Source: an uncultured Mediterraneibacter sp.
GTDB taxonomy: Bacteria; Bacillota; Clostridia; Lachnospirales; Lachnospiraceae
Length of the DNA stretch: 39,102 nt
Assembly: GCA_944376695.1 (NCBI GenBank)
Contig: CALWDM010000024.1
Span: 1-39,102 of the forward strand
Direction of reading: 5' to 3'
How positions within the stretch are numbered: the first letter of the stretch is position 1; each line of letters starts with the position of its first letter. This document shows positions 17,015-25,278 of the stretch, piece by piece. The notes under the pieces were generated by a model that had not been told where the DNA came from, ran no database searches, and was given only the letters and a program-made list of their open reading frames with translations. The translations under genes were made by a program, and so were the position numbers.

Positions 17015-17722
17015 ATGGAACCAAAAATCGGCATTATTGTATGCGGCTTTTCCGAGAACCGCCAGTTCGTGACCAATCCCTATATCCAGTCCGTCCGGTA
17101 TTCCAGGGGACTGCCTTTTATCCTTCCGCTTGTGCGAAGCGACCACGTCATAGATGAGTATGTCAGATTCTGCGATGGCTTCCTCTTCTGCGGCGGGGAA
17201 GACATCACCCCTCTTCTCTTTGGAGAGGAACCTGCAAAGGGGAACGGAAAGACCGATATCACTGTGGATCTCTTCCAGATCCGTCTCATGAAGCGGGTGC
17301 TCGCGTCACGGAAACCTGTCTTTGCCATCTGCCGGGGGATGCAGATCTTAAGCGTGGCCTGCGGCGGCACGATCTGGCAGGACATGTCTCTGATCCCGGG
17401 CCGGGTCCTGAACCATATGCAGCAGTCGGCAAACCGCAGCGAAGTCAGTCACCGGATCCGCATCGAAAGAGGAAGCAGACTGAAACAGTATGCGGGTTCC
17501 TGTCTCTATGTAAACAGCTTCCATCACCAGGCAGTGAACTTCCCCGGAAAAGGGGTGTCTGTATCCGCCCGCTCCCAGGACGGAGCCATCGAGGCGATCG
17601 AACTGGACTCCCACCCTTTTGCCGTCGGCGTGCAGTGGCATCCAGAGTGCATGTACCGCACTTCCAGGGAAATGCGGGAGCTTTTTCATGAATTTGTATC
17701 CCATTCACTCATAAACAGATAA
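17015..17722 (+). CDS. Class I glutamine amidotransferase-like hydrolase (peptidase C26 / PuuD-like)
   Basis: The product is 235 residues from the ATG at 17015, which has AAGGAG 5 bases upstream; a GTG two codons earlier overlaps that site and is less likely. The fold is a class I GATase: FLFCGGEDITP binds substrate, the nucleophile is Cys106 in AICRGMQ, and His209/Glu211 in VQWHPE complete the triad. Relatives hydrolyse gamma-glutamyl-GABA (PuuD) or folate polyglutamates, so a gamma-glutamyl amide is the expected substrate. No other putrescine-degradation genes are adjacent. It is divergent from the M19 dipeptidase and 54 bases upstream of two CotF-like genes. Confidence 0.9.
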   Translation: MEPKIGIIVCGFSENRQFVTNPYIQSVRYSRGLPFILPLVRSDHVIDEYVRFCDGFLFCGGEDITPLLFGEEPAKGNGKTDITVDLFQIRLMKRVLASRKPVFAICRGMQILSVACGGTIWQDMSLIPGRVLNHMQQSANRSEVSHRIRIERGSRLKQYAGSCLYVNSFHHQAVNFPGKGVSVSARSQDGAIEAIELDSHPFAVGVQWHPECMYRTSREMRELFHEFVSHSLINR

Positions 17723-17776
17723 AGTTCCGGACATACTAAGACCTGAAAAACTATTTTATTTAAGGAGGCGGCAGTT

Positions 17777-17959
17777 ATGTCAGAAATATCAGTTCTCGAT
17801 CTTCAGAATCTGCGTCATCTCATAGGAGGTTATTCCACAACCCATTGTAAGATGACAGACTATGCTTCAAAAACAGAAGACCCTGAGATCAAAAAACTCT
17901 TTCAGGACGCGGCAGATTCTGCAATGAAGAACAAGCAGGAACTTATGAAATTCCTGTAA
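17777..17959 (+). CDS. Spore coat CotF-like protein, short form
   Basis: The product is 60 residues with no signal peptide, mostly helical. The pattern LRHLIGGYSTTHCKMTDYASKTEDPEIKKLFQDAADSAMKNKQELMKFL is that of one half of a coat F domain: an acidic/Lys-rich helix pair with the DPEI(K/R)KLF turn. TAAGGAGG lies 8 bases upstream. The next gene, 25 bases on, is a second CotF-like protein, so the two may form the paired helices of the usual coat F fold. The match supports a spore-forming host; the exact role in the coat is not established. Confidence 0.75.
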   Translation: MSEISVLDLQNLRHLIGGYSTTHCKMTDYASKTEDPEIKKLFQDAADSAMKNKQELMKFL

Positions 17960-17984
17960 AAGATTTCAAAACGAGGTGAATAAA

Positions 17985-18233
17985 ATGGATGAAAAAACAA
18001 TGGTTGCCGACGCGCTTGTCGGCATAAACGGTGAACTGAAAATGTTCGGGGAAATGATCCCTCAGACAGAAAACAAAGAACTCAGACAGTGCTTAAAGCA
18101 GATGCGAAATCAGTGCGAGATGTCGCAGGAGAAAATGTACGATGCTGCCAGGGAGAGAAGCTACTATGTTCCCGCGGCGAAGGCGACCCAGGAAGAGATC
18201 AGCCATGTAAAATCCATCGTGCAGGAGAACTAA
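17985..18233 (+). CDS. Spore coat CotF-like protein
   Basis: The product is 82 residues. The ATG at 17985 follows GAGGTG by 6 bases; a GTG at 17976 lies inside that site and is rejected. The sequence has the coat F features: MVADALVGINGELKMFGEMIPQTENKELRQCLKQM (helix with ELR), then an EMSQEKMYDAARERSYYVPAA end with the aromatic-Pro motif that closes CotF domains. It follows the 60-residue CotF-like gene by 25 bases and is probably co-transcribed with it. A long hairpin lies just beyond its stop. Confidence 0.78.
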   Translation: MDEKTMVADALVGINGELKMFGEMIPQTENKELRQCLKQMRNQCEMSQEKMYDAARERSYYVPAAKATQEEISHVKSIVQEN

Positions 18234-18239
18234 ACTGCT

Positions 18240-18278
18240 GATTGGGGACGCAGTTTCAATTTCACTGCGTCCCCAATC
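18240..18278. terminator. Perfect 15-base hairpin between converging genes
   Basis: Arms GATTGGGGACGCAGT (18240-18254) and ACTGCGTCCCCAATC (18264-18278) are exactly complementary, with a 9-base loop. It lies between the converging CotF and HAD-phosphatase genes. On the plus strand it is followed by GCAATTTTACC, so any U-tract is short. It may be a bidirectional terminator or a REP-like repeated extragenic palindrome. Confidence 0.6.
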
Positions 18279-18299
18279 GCAATTTTACCGGAACCTGTC

Positions 18300-19163
18300 T
18301 CACAGTTCCAGAAGCTTTTCTATCGCCGCAGCGGCTCCGTCCCGGTCGTTTGAGGCAGTTACCTGATCTGCTTTTTCTTTTAGCTCAGCCACGGCATTCC
18401 CCATGGCAATCTTTCTCCCCGCTGCCTCAAACATGGACAGATCGTTTTCTCCATTCCCGATACAGGCAGTTTCCTCCCTGGAGATCCCGAGATATCTCTG
18501 GAGGGCGGACAGTGCGTTTCCCTTAGACGCTTTTCTCGAATAAACTTCTGCATAGAGCCCTGTATACGCCGCGCTCAGCTCCGGATAGGAGCGCATGCTT
18601 TCTCTCAGCTCTTCCTTTGCTCTCCGTGAGAGGAAATAGAACTGCAGCTCTTCTACTTCCTGAGGGCTCCTGTCCACGGCTTCCCGCAGATCTCTGACAC
18701 TGTATACTCCGGCGGCGTCCTTCCCGTAGATGATCCTCCCCGCCATCGTAAGGAATCTGCCTTCTATCAGGTAACGATGACAGATATGGGCAGCATTTCC
18801 CAGCCGGATCTTCCTGCACTCTTCCAACAGTGAGACTGCCTCTTCTTTTCGCAGCATTGCCCGGAAAATGGTCCTTTTCTCCCGTATATCCGTCACCGCC
18901 GCGCCATTGGACGAGATCACATACCGGAAAAGGCCTTTATTTTTCTCCGCGTCCTCTTCTCTCCCGCTGTATGGAAGCACCGGCCCGAAGATCGTGCCTG
19001 CTGCCAGCCGGTGCGGCACGCAGCCCAGGTTTCTTCCGGTCGTGGGGACCACGATGATCCCCACGGACGCCGCACGCCGCAGAGCATTGATCGTCCGGTC
19101 TGTCATGCGGCTCCTGCTGTCCAGACAGGTTCCGTCCATATCCACTGCAAGTAATCTTATCAT
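18300..19163 (-). CDS. Cof-type HAD superfamily phosphatase
   Basis: The product is 287 residues. HAD motif I is LLAVDMDGTCLD near the start, with the nucleophile Asp8 and acid/base Asp10. Motif II is PTTGR. The large C2 cap lies between, and motifs III/IV are seen as the Lys in SRKASKGNAL and the end GNGENDLSMFEAAGRKIAMGNA. Such enzymes remove phosphate from sugar phosphates, phosphorylated cofactors or nucleotides; the specific substrate is not known. The start codon overlaps the stop of the FAD dehydrogenase by 4 bases (ATGA), so the two are translationally coupled. It converges with the CotF genes. Confidence 0.93.
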   Translation of the reverse strand: MIRLLAVDMDGTCLDSRSRMTDRTINALRRAASVGIIVVPTTGRNLGCVPHRLAAGTIFGPVLPYSGREEDAEKNKGLFRYVISSNGAAVTDIREKRTIFRAMLRKEEAVSLLEECRKIRLGNAAHICHRYLIEGRFLTMAGRIIYGKDAAGVYSVRDLREAVDRSPQEVEELQFYFLSRRAKEELRESMRSYPELSAAYTGLYAEVYSRKASKGNALSALQRYLGISREETACIGNGENDLSMFEAAGRKIAMGNAVAELKEKADQVTASNDRDGAAAAIEKLLEL

Positions 19164-20539
19164 TTATCTGATCCTTCTGCGATCTCCCTTGCCACATAGA
19201 CTCCGCTGGCCGATGCATGGGACAGGGAATGCGTCACTCCGCTTCCGTCGCCGATCACATAGAGCCCTTTATGTCTCGTCTCCAGCCGCTCGTCGAGCTT
19301 CACTTCCATGTTGTAGAATTTCACTTCCACCCCGTAGAGCAGCGTGTCATCGTTCGCTGTACCCGGAGCGATCTTATCCAGAGCATAGACCATCTCAATG
19401 ATCCCGTCCAATATCCGCTTGGGGAGAACCAGGCTTAAGTCCCCGGGCTCCGCCGCCAGGGTCGGACGCACGAATCCCTCCTCGATCCTGTCCCAGGTGC
19501 TTCTCCTTCCCCTGATCAGGTCTCCAAAGCGCTGTACGAGCACACCGCCGCCCAGCATATTGGACAGGCGGGCAATGCTCTCTCCATAACCGTTGCTGTC
19601 CTTAAAAGGCTCAGAAAAATGCTTCTCCACAAGAAGGGCGAAATTCGTATTCTCTGTCTGTTTCTCCGGATCCTCATAGCTGTGTCCGTTCACAGTGACG
19701 ATCCCGTTTGTATTTTCATTCACAACGATGCCATATGGATTCATGCAGAATGTACGCACTCGATCCTCAAATTTCTCCGTACGGTACACGATCTTGCTCT
19801 CATAGAGCTCATCCGTCAGATGAGAGAAGATGACCGCCGGAAGCTCTACCCTCACGCCGATGTCCACACGGTTCGATTTTGTTGGAATATTCAGTCTTCC
19901 GCAGATCTGCTCCATCCACTTGCTGCCGCTTCGGCCCACGGAGATCACACACTGTCCGCACTCACAGGCCCCGTCTTTTGTAACGATCCGATAACCGCCG
20001 TCCAGCAGCTCAACATCATCCACATGGCAGTTAAAGCGGAAATCTACCTTTTCCTTCAGCTCCTCGAAAAGATTCTCCAGCACCACATAATTGATATCCG
20101 TTCCAAGATGGCGGACAGACGCATCAAGGAGCTTCAGTCTGTTCTGCATACACAGCTTCTTGAATCTGGTGCCCGCGGTAGAGTACATTTTCGTCCCTTT
20201 CCCGCCATACGCCACATTGATTTCATCCACATAGCGCATAAGGTCAATGGCAGTATCCTTGCCGATATACTCATACAGCGTGCCGCCGAAATCATTGGTA
20301 ATATTATATTTTCCGTCAGAGAAGGCGCCTGCGCCGCCGAAGCCGCTCATGATCGCACAGGTCCTGCAGCTGATACAGCTCTTTACCTTTTTCCCGTCAA
20401 TGGGGCATTTCCTCTTTTCCAGTGGATTGCCCGACTCAAACACAGCCACGCTCAGCCCGGGAGCTTTCTTCACCAGCTCATACGCCGCAAAGACGCCGCC
20501 GGGCCCCGCGCCGATTATCATCACATCATATTTCTCCAT
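19160..20539 (-). CDS. FAD-dependent dehydrogenase (COG2509-like)
   Basis: The product is 459 residues. The FAD-binding Rossmann motif is VMIIGAGPGGVFAAYELVKK (Gly10-Gly15), with VAVFESG closing the ADP site. It is followed by four Cys (C45, C55, C58, C61) in CPIDGKKVKSCISCRTC and then GFGGAGAFSDGKYN, a pattern I associate with the uncharacterised FAD-dependent dehydrogenases of COG2509. The C-terminal GLYVIGDGSGVTHSLSHASASG motif is typical of flavoprotein oxidoreductases. The reaction is unknown. GGGAGGATAAGG is upstream of the ATG. It is second in an operon after the YczE-like membrane protein (48-base gap) and overlaps the HAD-phosphatase gene by 4 bases. Confidence 0.88.
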   Translation of the reverse strand: MEKYDVMIIGAGPGGVFAAYELVKKAPGLSVAVFESGNPLEKRKCPIDGKKVKSCISCRTCAIMSGFGGAGAFSDGKYNITNDFGGTLYEYIGKDTAIDLMRYVDEINVAYGGKGTKMYSTAGTRFKKLCMQNRLKLLDASVRHLGTDINYVVLENLFEELKEKVDFRFNCHVDDVELLDGGYRIVTKDGACECGQCVISVGRSGSKWMEQICGRLNIPTKSNRVDIGVRVELPAVIFSHLTDELYESKIVYRTEKFEDRVRTFCMNPYGIVVNENTNGIVTVNGHSYEDPEKQTENTNFALLVEKHFSEPFKDSNGYGESIARLSNMLGGGVLVQRFGDLIRGRRSTWDRIEEGFVRPTLAAEPGDLSLVLPKRILDGIIEMVYALDKIAPGTANDDTLLYGVEVKFYNMEVKLDERLETRHKGLYVIGDGSGVTHSLSHASASGVYVAREIAEGSDK

Positions 20540-20587
20540 AATCCTTATCCTCCCTTACTGGCACTTTCTTTTATTGCCATTTCTCTT

Positions 20588-21259
20588 TTATTCTTCGTGC
20601 AGAACAGCCTGGACAGCTCTCTTTGTTTTCGGAAGCCAGAACTGGACAAGGGGTCCTGTAAGGAATACGGCCACAACCGTACCCGCCCCCACTGTTCCGC
20701 CGAGAAGGAAGCCCAGCACCACAAAGAAAAGGTCGCATCCGACTCTCACCCAGCGGAACTGGACCCGCTCGATCTTATCCGAGAGAATGACCGCTACCAG
20801 ATCATTGGGTCCTGTCCCTGCGTTACTGTTGATTACAACGGACATTCCTGCCGCGAGGATCACGCACCCTGCCAGCATACTGATGATCCGCACCGGCATT
20901 CCTGCCTCAGCATTGAGCCAGCCGCCCAGCAGCCATGTAAACAGATCGATGATCGGGCCCCCGCAGAATGCGCATACAACTGTCCCCGGCTTCACATACC
21001 CTTTTGTCGTCAGCAGCATGACAGCCATCAGTATACAGAGTACGATCACATGTACCGTCCCCACTGTCAGCCCGAATATTCGGGACAGCCCCTGGATAAA
21101 GACAGTAAACGTATCCGTCCCCAGGTCAGACAGAAGAAACAGAGTGACCCCCAGATGTGCGACTGTCAGGCCGATCAGTAAGATGAGCAGCGCCTTCGCC
21201 CAGCCGCCAGCGCTCCTGCCGGACGTGTCTGATGCAAATTTCTGTTTTTTTGTTTCCAC
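20588..21259 (-). CDS. YczE/YitT-type integral membrane protein
   Basis: The product is 223 residues from a GTG at 21259, which has GGGGGA 8 bases upstream. A longer reading to 21343 would begin inside the rubredoxin terminator and is rejected. The protein has about five hydrophobic segments. It contains LTVAHLGVTLFLLSDLGTDTFTVFIQGLS and VINSNAGTGPNDLVAVILS, the two half-repeats typical of the YczE/YyaS/YitT families, each with a conserved Gly-x-Asp/Gly-Pro turn. The function is unknown. It heads the operon with the FAD dehydrogenase and HAD phosphatase. The first 20 residues are charged (KKQK), then the membrane region begins. Confidence 0.8.
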   Translation of the reverse strand: METKKQKFASDTSGRSAGGWAKALLILLIGLTVAHLGVTLFLLSDLGTDTFTVFIQGLSRIFGLTVGTVHVIVLCILMAVMLLTTKGYVKPGTVVCAFCGGPIIDLFTWLLGGWLNAEAGMPVRIISMLAGCVILAAGMSVVINSNAGTGPNDLVAVILSDKIERVQFRWVRVGCDLFFVVLGFLLGGTVGAGTVVAVFLTGPLVQFWLPKTKRAVQAVLHEE

Positions 21260-21301
21260 TTTATATTTCCCCCATTCTATCTCTCTTACTCTGTTCCTGA
21301 C

Positions 21302-21342
21302 AAAAACGCTGCCGCCCCAATTTTGCAAATGGGACGGCAGCA
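21302..21342 (-). terminator. Rubredoxin terminator
   Basis: Outer stem GCTGCCG (21308-21314) pairs with CGGCAGC (21335-21341), an inner CCCA/TGGG stem closes a 10-base loop, and the minus-strand transcript ends in GTTTTTG. It lies 30 bases after the rubredoxin stop and about 45 bases upstream of the YczE-like start. The plus strand also has a short T run (CCTTTTTCC), so it may act in both directions. Confidence 0.75.
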
Positions 21343-21370
21343 CCTTTTTCCGTTTCTGCGAAAGGCGGTC

Positions 21371-21532
21371 TTACTCAACCTCTGAGAACTGATCTTTTCC
21401 AACGCCGCACAGCGGGCAAAGGAAATCCTCCGGTACGTCCTCCCACTTTGTGCCAGCCTCGACGCCGTTATCCGGATCGCCAATCGCCTCGTCATAAATG
21501 TATCCACATACATCGCATACGTATTTTTTCAT
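21371..21532 (-). CDS. Rubredoxin
   Basis: The product is 53 residues, the normal rubredoxin length. Two Cys pairs bind one iron: C6-x-x-C9 in [11 protein letters not shown] and C39-x-x-C42 in [12 protein letters not shown]. Typical core residues are seen ([20 protein letters not shown]). It is a soluble single-electron carrier, probably for oxygen or peroxide detoxification or other anaerobe redox chemistry. GAGGAGG precedes the ATG. It has its own sigma-A-like promoter (21613-21641) and terminator (21302-21342), so it is a monocistronic unit, separate from nrdB upstream. No partner reductase such as rubrerythrin is in the window. Confidence 0.96.
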   Translation of the reverse strand: MKKYVCDVCGYIYDEAIGDPDNGVEAGTKWEDVPEDFLCPLCGVGKDQFSEVE

Positions 21533-21612
21533 TTCTTATTTACCTCCTCATATTTTTGAAAATAATCTCAGCTTATTCTCTTTTATCTGGCCGGGGCTCT
21601 TATCCCCTGCTT

Positions 21613-21641
21613 ATAATAGCACACCCTGCCCGCTTTTTCAA
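21613..21641 (-). promoter_or_regulatory. Rubredoxin promoter
   Basis: On the minus strand TTGAAA (complement of 21636-21641) and TATTAT (complement of 21613-21618) have a 17-base spacer, a close match to the sigma-A consensus. It lies about 80 bases upstream of the rubredoxin start and begins 18 bases after the nrdB stop. Confidence 0.7.
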
Positions 21642-21659
21642 TGCACAAGTCATAATTCC

Positions 21660-22721
21660 TTACAGATCATCCACCAGCGCCGTAGATTTTGCATAAGCTG
21701 TAGAACGCGCCTCAAAGAAATCCGTCTTTACCATGTTCGCATTCGAATACTGAGATACCCACTTCATAGACTCCGGCTCCCTCTCATATCCGGGATAGAC
21801 CGGTTCATAGCCAAAGCTCGTCCATCTTAAATTCCCCAGATACTGGATATATTCTGTCACCATCCTGCGGTTCAGCCCCGCCACATCGTTACCAATCACA
21901 TAATGGCCCCATTCGATCTCCTGGCGGACTCCTTCCATAAGCAGCTCCCGCATCTGTGCCACCATGGCGTCGTCAAAGAGTTCCGGGTGTTCCTTCCTCA
22001 GTTCAATGATGATATTCCGGAACAGCCATAAATGTGTATTTTCATCCCTGTTGATATAGCGGATCTCCTGAGCCGAACCGGGCATTTTCCCGTTTCTGGA
22101 CAGATTATAAAAAAACATAAATCCCGAGTAAAAGTAGATCCCCTCCAGCACATAATTTGCCATCATCACTTTCAGGAGAGTGGCTGCGTCTTTCTTTGTC
22201 TGGAATTCATTGTAACAGTCTCCAATAAATGTATTCCTCTTTAGCAGATGTTCATCCGTTTTCCACTGGTACAGGATATCCATCCTCTCCTCAGGCGAAC
22301 AAATCGTATCCAGCATATAGGAATAGGACTGTGAGTGCACGCACTCCTGGAACGTCTGTATATTAAGGCAGAGATTCACTTCATTTGCCGTAATGTACTC
22401 TCCTACACAGGGAAGATTCGCAGTCTGTATGGAATCAAGAAAAACAAGAAAGGATAAAATTTTATCATATGCTGTTCTCTCTGCCTTATCCAGTTTCGGG
22501 TAATCTTTGATATCCTGCGAGAGATTGATCTCTTCAGGGATCCAGAAGTTATTCATTGCCTGGCGGTACCAGTCCGACACCCATGGATATTTCATATTGT
22601 TATAATCGTTGAGATTTGTCGTGTTGCCGCCGATCATGCGCCGTTTCAGCACATCAGTATCTCCGCCCGGATTAAAGAGCGGTTTATGGGGAAGAGGCTG
22701 TCTTATATCAAATTCCTTCAT
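21660..22721 (-). CDS. nrdB: Ribonucleoside-diphosphate reductase, class I, beta subunit
   Basis: Small subunit that holds the di-metal centre and radical used by NrdA to reduce ribonucleotides. The product is 353 residues. Ligands and radical residue are all present: D96 in FLDSIQ, E126 and H129 in ECVHSQSY, Tyr133 in the position of the radical-bearing tyrosine, E193 in VLEGIYFYSG, and E227 and H230 in RDENTHLW. The C-terminal tail ends STALVDDL, the peptide that docks in NrdA. Tyr133 argues against the tyrosine-lacking class Ic enzymes. It starts 28 bases after nrdA and follows it in the operon. No nrdI or nrdH is adjacent. Confidence 0.96.
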   Translation of the reverse strand: MKEFDIRQPLPHKPLFNPGGDTDVLKRRMIGGNTTNLNDYNNMKYPWVSDWYRQAMNNFWIPEEINLSQDIKDYPKLDKAERTAYDKILSFLVFLDSIQTANLPCVGEYITANEVNLCLNIQTFQECVHSQSYSYMLDTICSPEERMDILYQWKTDEHLLKRNTFIGDCYNEFQTKKDAATLLKVMMANYVLEGIYFYSGFMFFYNLSRNGKMPGSAQEIRYINRDENTHLWLFRNIIIELRKEHPELFDDAMVAQMRELLMEGVRQEIEWGHYVIGNDVAGLNRRMVTEYIQYLGNLRWTSFGYEPVYPGYEREPESMKWVSQYSNANMVKTDFFEARSTAYAKSTALVDDL

Positions 22722-22749
22722 CTGTTTCTCCTTTCATCTGTCCTGTCCG

Positions 22750-25278
22750 TCAGGATGAACATGACTCGCATTCTTCTACCTCGAGAGATTTTGAGCGCAC
22801 ATAATAGACTGTTTTCACACCGCACTCCCAGGCCATGAGATAGAGGCTGAGCACCTGTCGCATCGTATATTCGTTCGTAATATAAAAATTCATGGACTGT
22901 GCCTGATCCACATGGCGCTGACGCACGCCGCAGGCGCGCACAGACCAGGTCTGATCAATATGGTGGGCGTTGATATAATACCAGTAAGTTTCAAGACTCA
23001 GATCCGGGGCTACCCTGGGCAGCATAGAGCCTTTTTTCTCCTCCAGGAAAAATTTGTTCATGACCGGATCAATGCCTGCCGTAGTCCCGGCGATAATGGA
23101 GGTGGAACTGGTAGGAGCAACGGCCAGGAGATATGCGTTTCTCATGCCCTGCTCATGGACCTTTCTCCGCAGCGCGGACCATTCCTCAGAAGTATATCCC
23201 CGCTTGTCAAAATATGCTCCCGTATCCCAGTCTGATCCTTCAAAATAGCGGTAACTTCCTTTTTCCGCGGCAAAGTCCGAGCTTGCCTCCACGGCCGCAT
23301 AGTTGATCTCCTCAAACAGACGGTCCACAAACTCCAGGTGTTCTTCTGACTGCCACTTTATACTGTTTTTCGCCAGCATGTGGTGGTATCCGCTGACGCC
23401 AAGCCCTATGGAGCGGTAGCTGTGGTTGGTAATCTCCGCGTATGGGAGAGGATAAAAATTCAGGTCGATCACATTATCGAGAGCGCGTACGACCGTCCTC
23501 ACCACTTCGCGCATATATTGCCTGTCCTTCACCGGGAGTCTTCCCAGAGAAAGTGAAGCAAGGTTGCACACTACAAACTCTCCTGCTTTTGTAGTGTTGA
23601 CCACCACAGTGTCTCCCTCTTCCGTCCGAACTTCCGTACTGACCGTGGAAATGGGCGCCATATTCTGCGCAATCTCCGTACAGAGATTGGAGCAGTAGAT
23701 CATTCCCCTGTGTGGATTTGGGTTTGCCCGGTTTACGACGTCCCTGTTGAACGTAAAGGGCGCTCCTGTCTCCACCACTGACTTAATAATGAGTCTCACT
23801 ACATCTTTCAGTCCGATGGTGCGCTTTGTGATCCGTGAATCATGCACGCAGTCCCAGTACCTCTTCTCCCATTCCTCCCCATAAAAATCCTCCAGGCTGT
23901 AGCCCTTTGCCATCTTGATATCGTGAGGACACATCAGATACCAGTCCTGATCCAGATCTTCTTTTACCATTTTCCAGAACAGATCCGGGTAGCAGACCGC
24001 AGGGAACACATCGTGGGCTTTCATTCTCTCATCTCCGTTGTTTGTGCGGATCTGAAGGAACTCCGGCAGATCTCTGTGCCACGCATCCAGATAGACGGCG
24101 ACCGCTCCCGCCCTCACACCGAGCTGGTCTACCGCTACCGCGGTGTCATTTACGATACGGATCCAGCGGATCACGCCTCCGGCAGCTCCTTCAAAGCCCC
24201 GTATCGCGCTGCCAGCGGCTCTCACTTTTCCAAAATACATTCCCATACCGCCGCCATATTTACTCACCTGGGCAAAGTTGTCCACCGAGCGGAAGATGCC
24301 TCTGAGGCTGTCCGGCACCGTATCTATAAAGCAGGAACTAAGCTGATGGAAAGGCTTTCTTGCATTCGCAAGCGTTGGAGTCGCCATAGTAACTTCGAGC
24401 TTTGAGAGCATGTCATAAAATTTCTTTACCCATGTAAGCCGCTCGTTTTTCTTTTCGTTCATAGCCAGATGTAAAGCAATGCCGAGAAACATTTCCTGAG
24501 GGCTCTCCAGGGGCACATGCCTGTGTGTGGAGATAACGTATCTCCTGATCAGAATGTCAAGCCCGGAATAGTTAAAAAGCCGGTCTCTCTGCGGAACGAG
24601 GAACATTTCCGCCTCATCGATCTCGCTGCGTGAATATGCTTCTAAAATATAGCTTCCATACAGACCCTGATCTGTAAGGTAGCGAATCTTGTCAAAGAAG
24701 GTACTCAGGCCTCTGCTCTGCTCCTCGCTTCGAAGCCTGCGGTGGAACTGAAACGCCAGCAGCCATCCGGCAATATTCTCCCATCGCGGCGCCTCCTGAC
24801 TTGTAAGCTCCATAGCCGCCTTTACCAGCGCTCCCAGTCTCTCGTCCTCATCCATGTCCGGTTTGTGGAATCCCATAAACTTCCCCATAAGCGCCGAAAA
24901 CGGATAGACGTCCGACGGAAAATCCTGCTGAATATCCTTTAATATTTCGGACAGCCCTTCGATCCCCACTTCATTTTCAATTTCCTGGCGCGCCCTGCGC
25001 AGCTCTGTTCTTTTCTGCCGATACAAAATATAGGACTTCGCCTCCTGAAAAAATCCCTGCTCCATCAGGGTTTCTTCAACCACATCCTGTATCAGTTCCA
25101 CAGAATCTGCATTTCTCTTTTCGAGTTTCTCCTCAACTGCCAGACAGAGCGCCTGTAACTGTTCCTCATTCGCTTCCGTGCCGCATGAGGCAAAGCTCTT
25201 TCGAACCGCCCCCTTGATCTTATCCGGCTGATAGATCTCTCTGTCACCGGAACGTTTGATAATAAATTTTTCTGTCAT
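22750..25278 (-). CDS. nrdA: Ribonucleoside-diphosphate reductase, class I, alpha subunit
   Basis: Catalytic subunit making deoxyribonucleotides for DNA synthesis. The product is 842 residues. An N-terminal ATP cone (FIIKRSGDREIYQPDKIKGAVRKSF) suggests dATP feedback control. The active-site cysteines are expected near residues 317 (SSCFIDT), 534 (SNLCTEI) and 570 (VCNLASLSL). The Tyr pair for radical transfer is in VYYVRSKS near the C-terminus, which ends in ECESCSS, the Cys pair re-reduced by thioredoxin. The start ATG overlaps the stop of the preceding membrane-protein gene by 4 bases, so translation is coupled. NrdB is next. Confidence 0.96.
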   Translation of the reverse strand: MTEKFIIKRSGDREIYQPDKIKGAVRKSFASCGTEANEEQLQALCLAVEEKLEKRNADSVELIQDVVEETLMEQGFFQEAKSYILYRQKRTELRRARQEIENEVGIEGLSEILKDIQQDFPSDVYPFSALMGKFMGFHKPDMDEDERLGALVKAAMELTSQEAPRWENIAGWLLAFQFHRRLRSEEQSRGLSTFFDKIRYLTDQGLYGSYILEAYSRSEIDEAEMFLVPQRDRLFNYSGLDILIRRYVISTHRHVPLESPQEMFLGIALHLAMNEKKNERLTWVKKFYDMLSKLEVTMATPTLANARKPFHQLSSCFIDTVPDSLRGIFRSVDNFAQVSKYGGGMGMYFGKVRAAGSAIRGFEGAAGGVIRWIRIVNDTAVAVDQLGVRAGAVAVYLDAWHRDLPEFLQIRTNNGDERMKAHDVFPAVCYPDLFWKMVKEDLDQDWYLMCPHDIKMAKGYSLEDFYGEEWEKRYWDCVHDSRITKRTIGLKDVVRLIIKSVVETGAPFTFNRDVVNRANPNPHRGMIYCSNLCTEIAQNMAPISTVSTEVRTEEGDTVVVNTTKAGEFVVCNLASLSLGRLPVKDRQYMREVVRTVVRALDNVIDLNFYPLPYAEITNHSYRSIGLGVSGYHHMLAKNSIKWQSEEHLEFVDRLFEEINYAAVEASSDFAAEKGSYRYFEGSDWDTGAYFDKRGYTSEEWSALRRKVHEQGMRNAYLLAVAPTSSTSIIAGTTAGIDPVMNKFFLEEKKGSMLPRVAPDLSLETYWYYINAHHIDQTWSVRACGVRQRHVDQAQSMNFYITNEYTMRQVLSLYLMAWECGVKTVYYVRSKSLEVEECESCSS

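Noticed and set aside
19619-21181. Plus-strand frame of 520 codons
   Set aside because: It is antisense to the FAD dehydrogenase and the YczE-like gene, His/Cys-rich with no domain, so it is a shadow.
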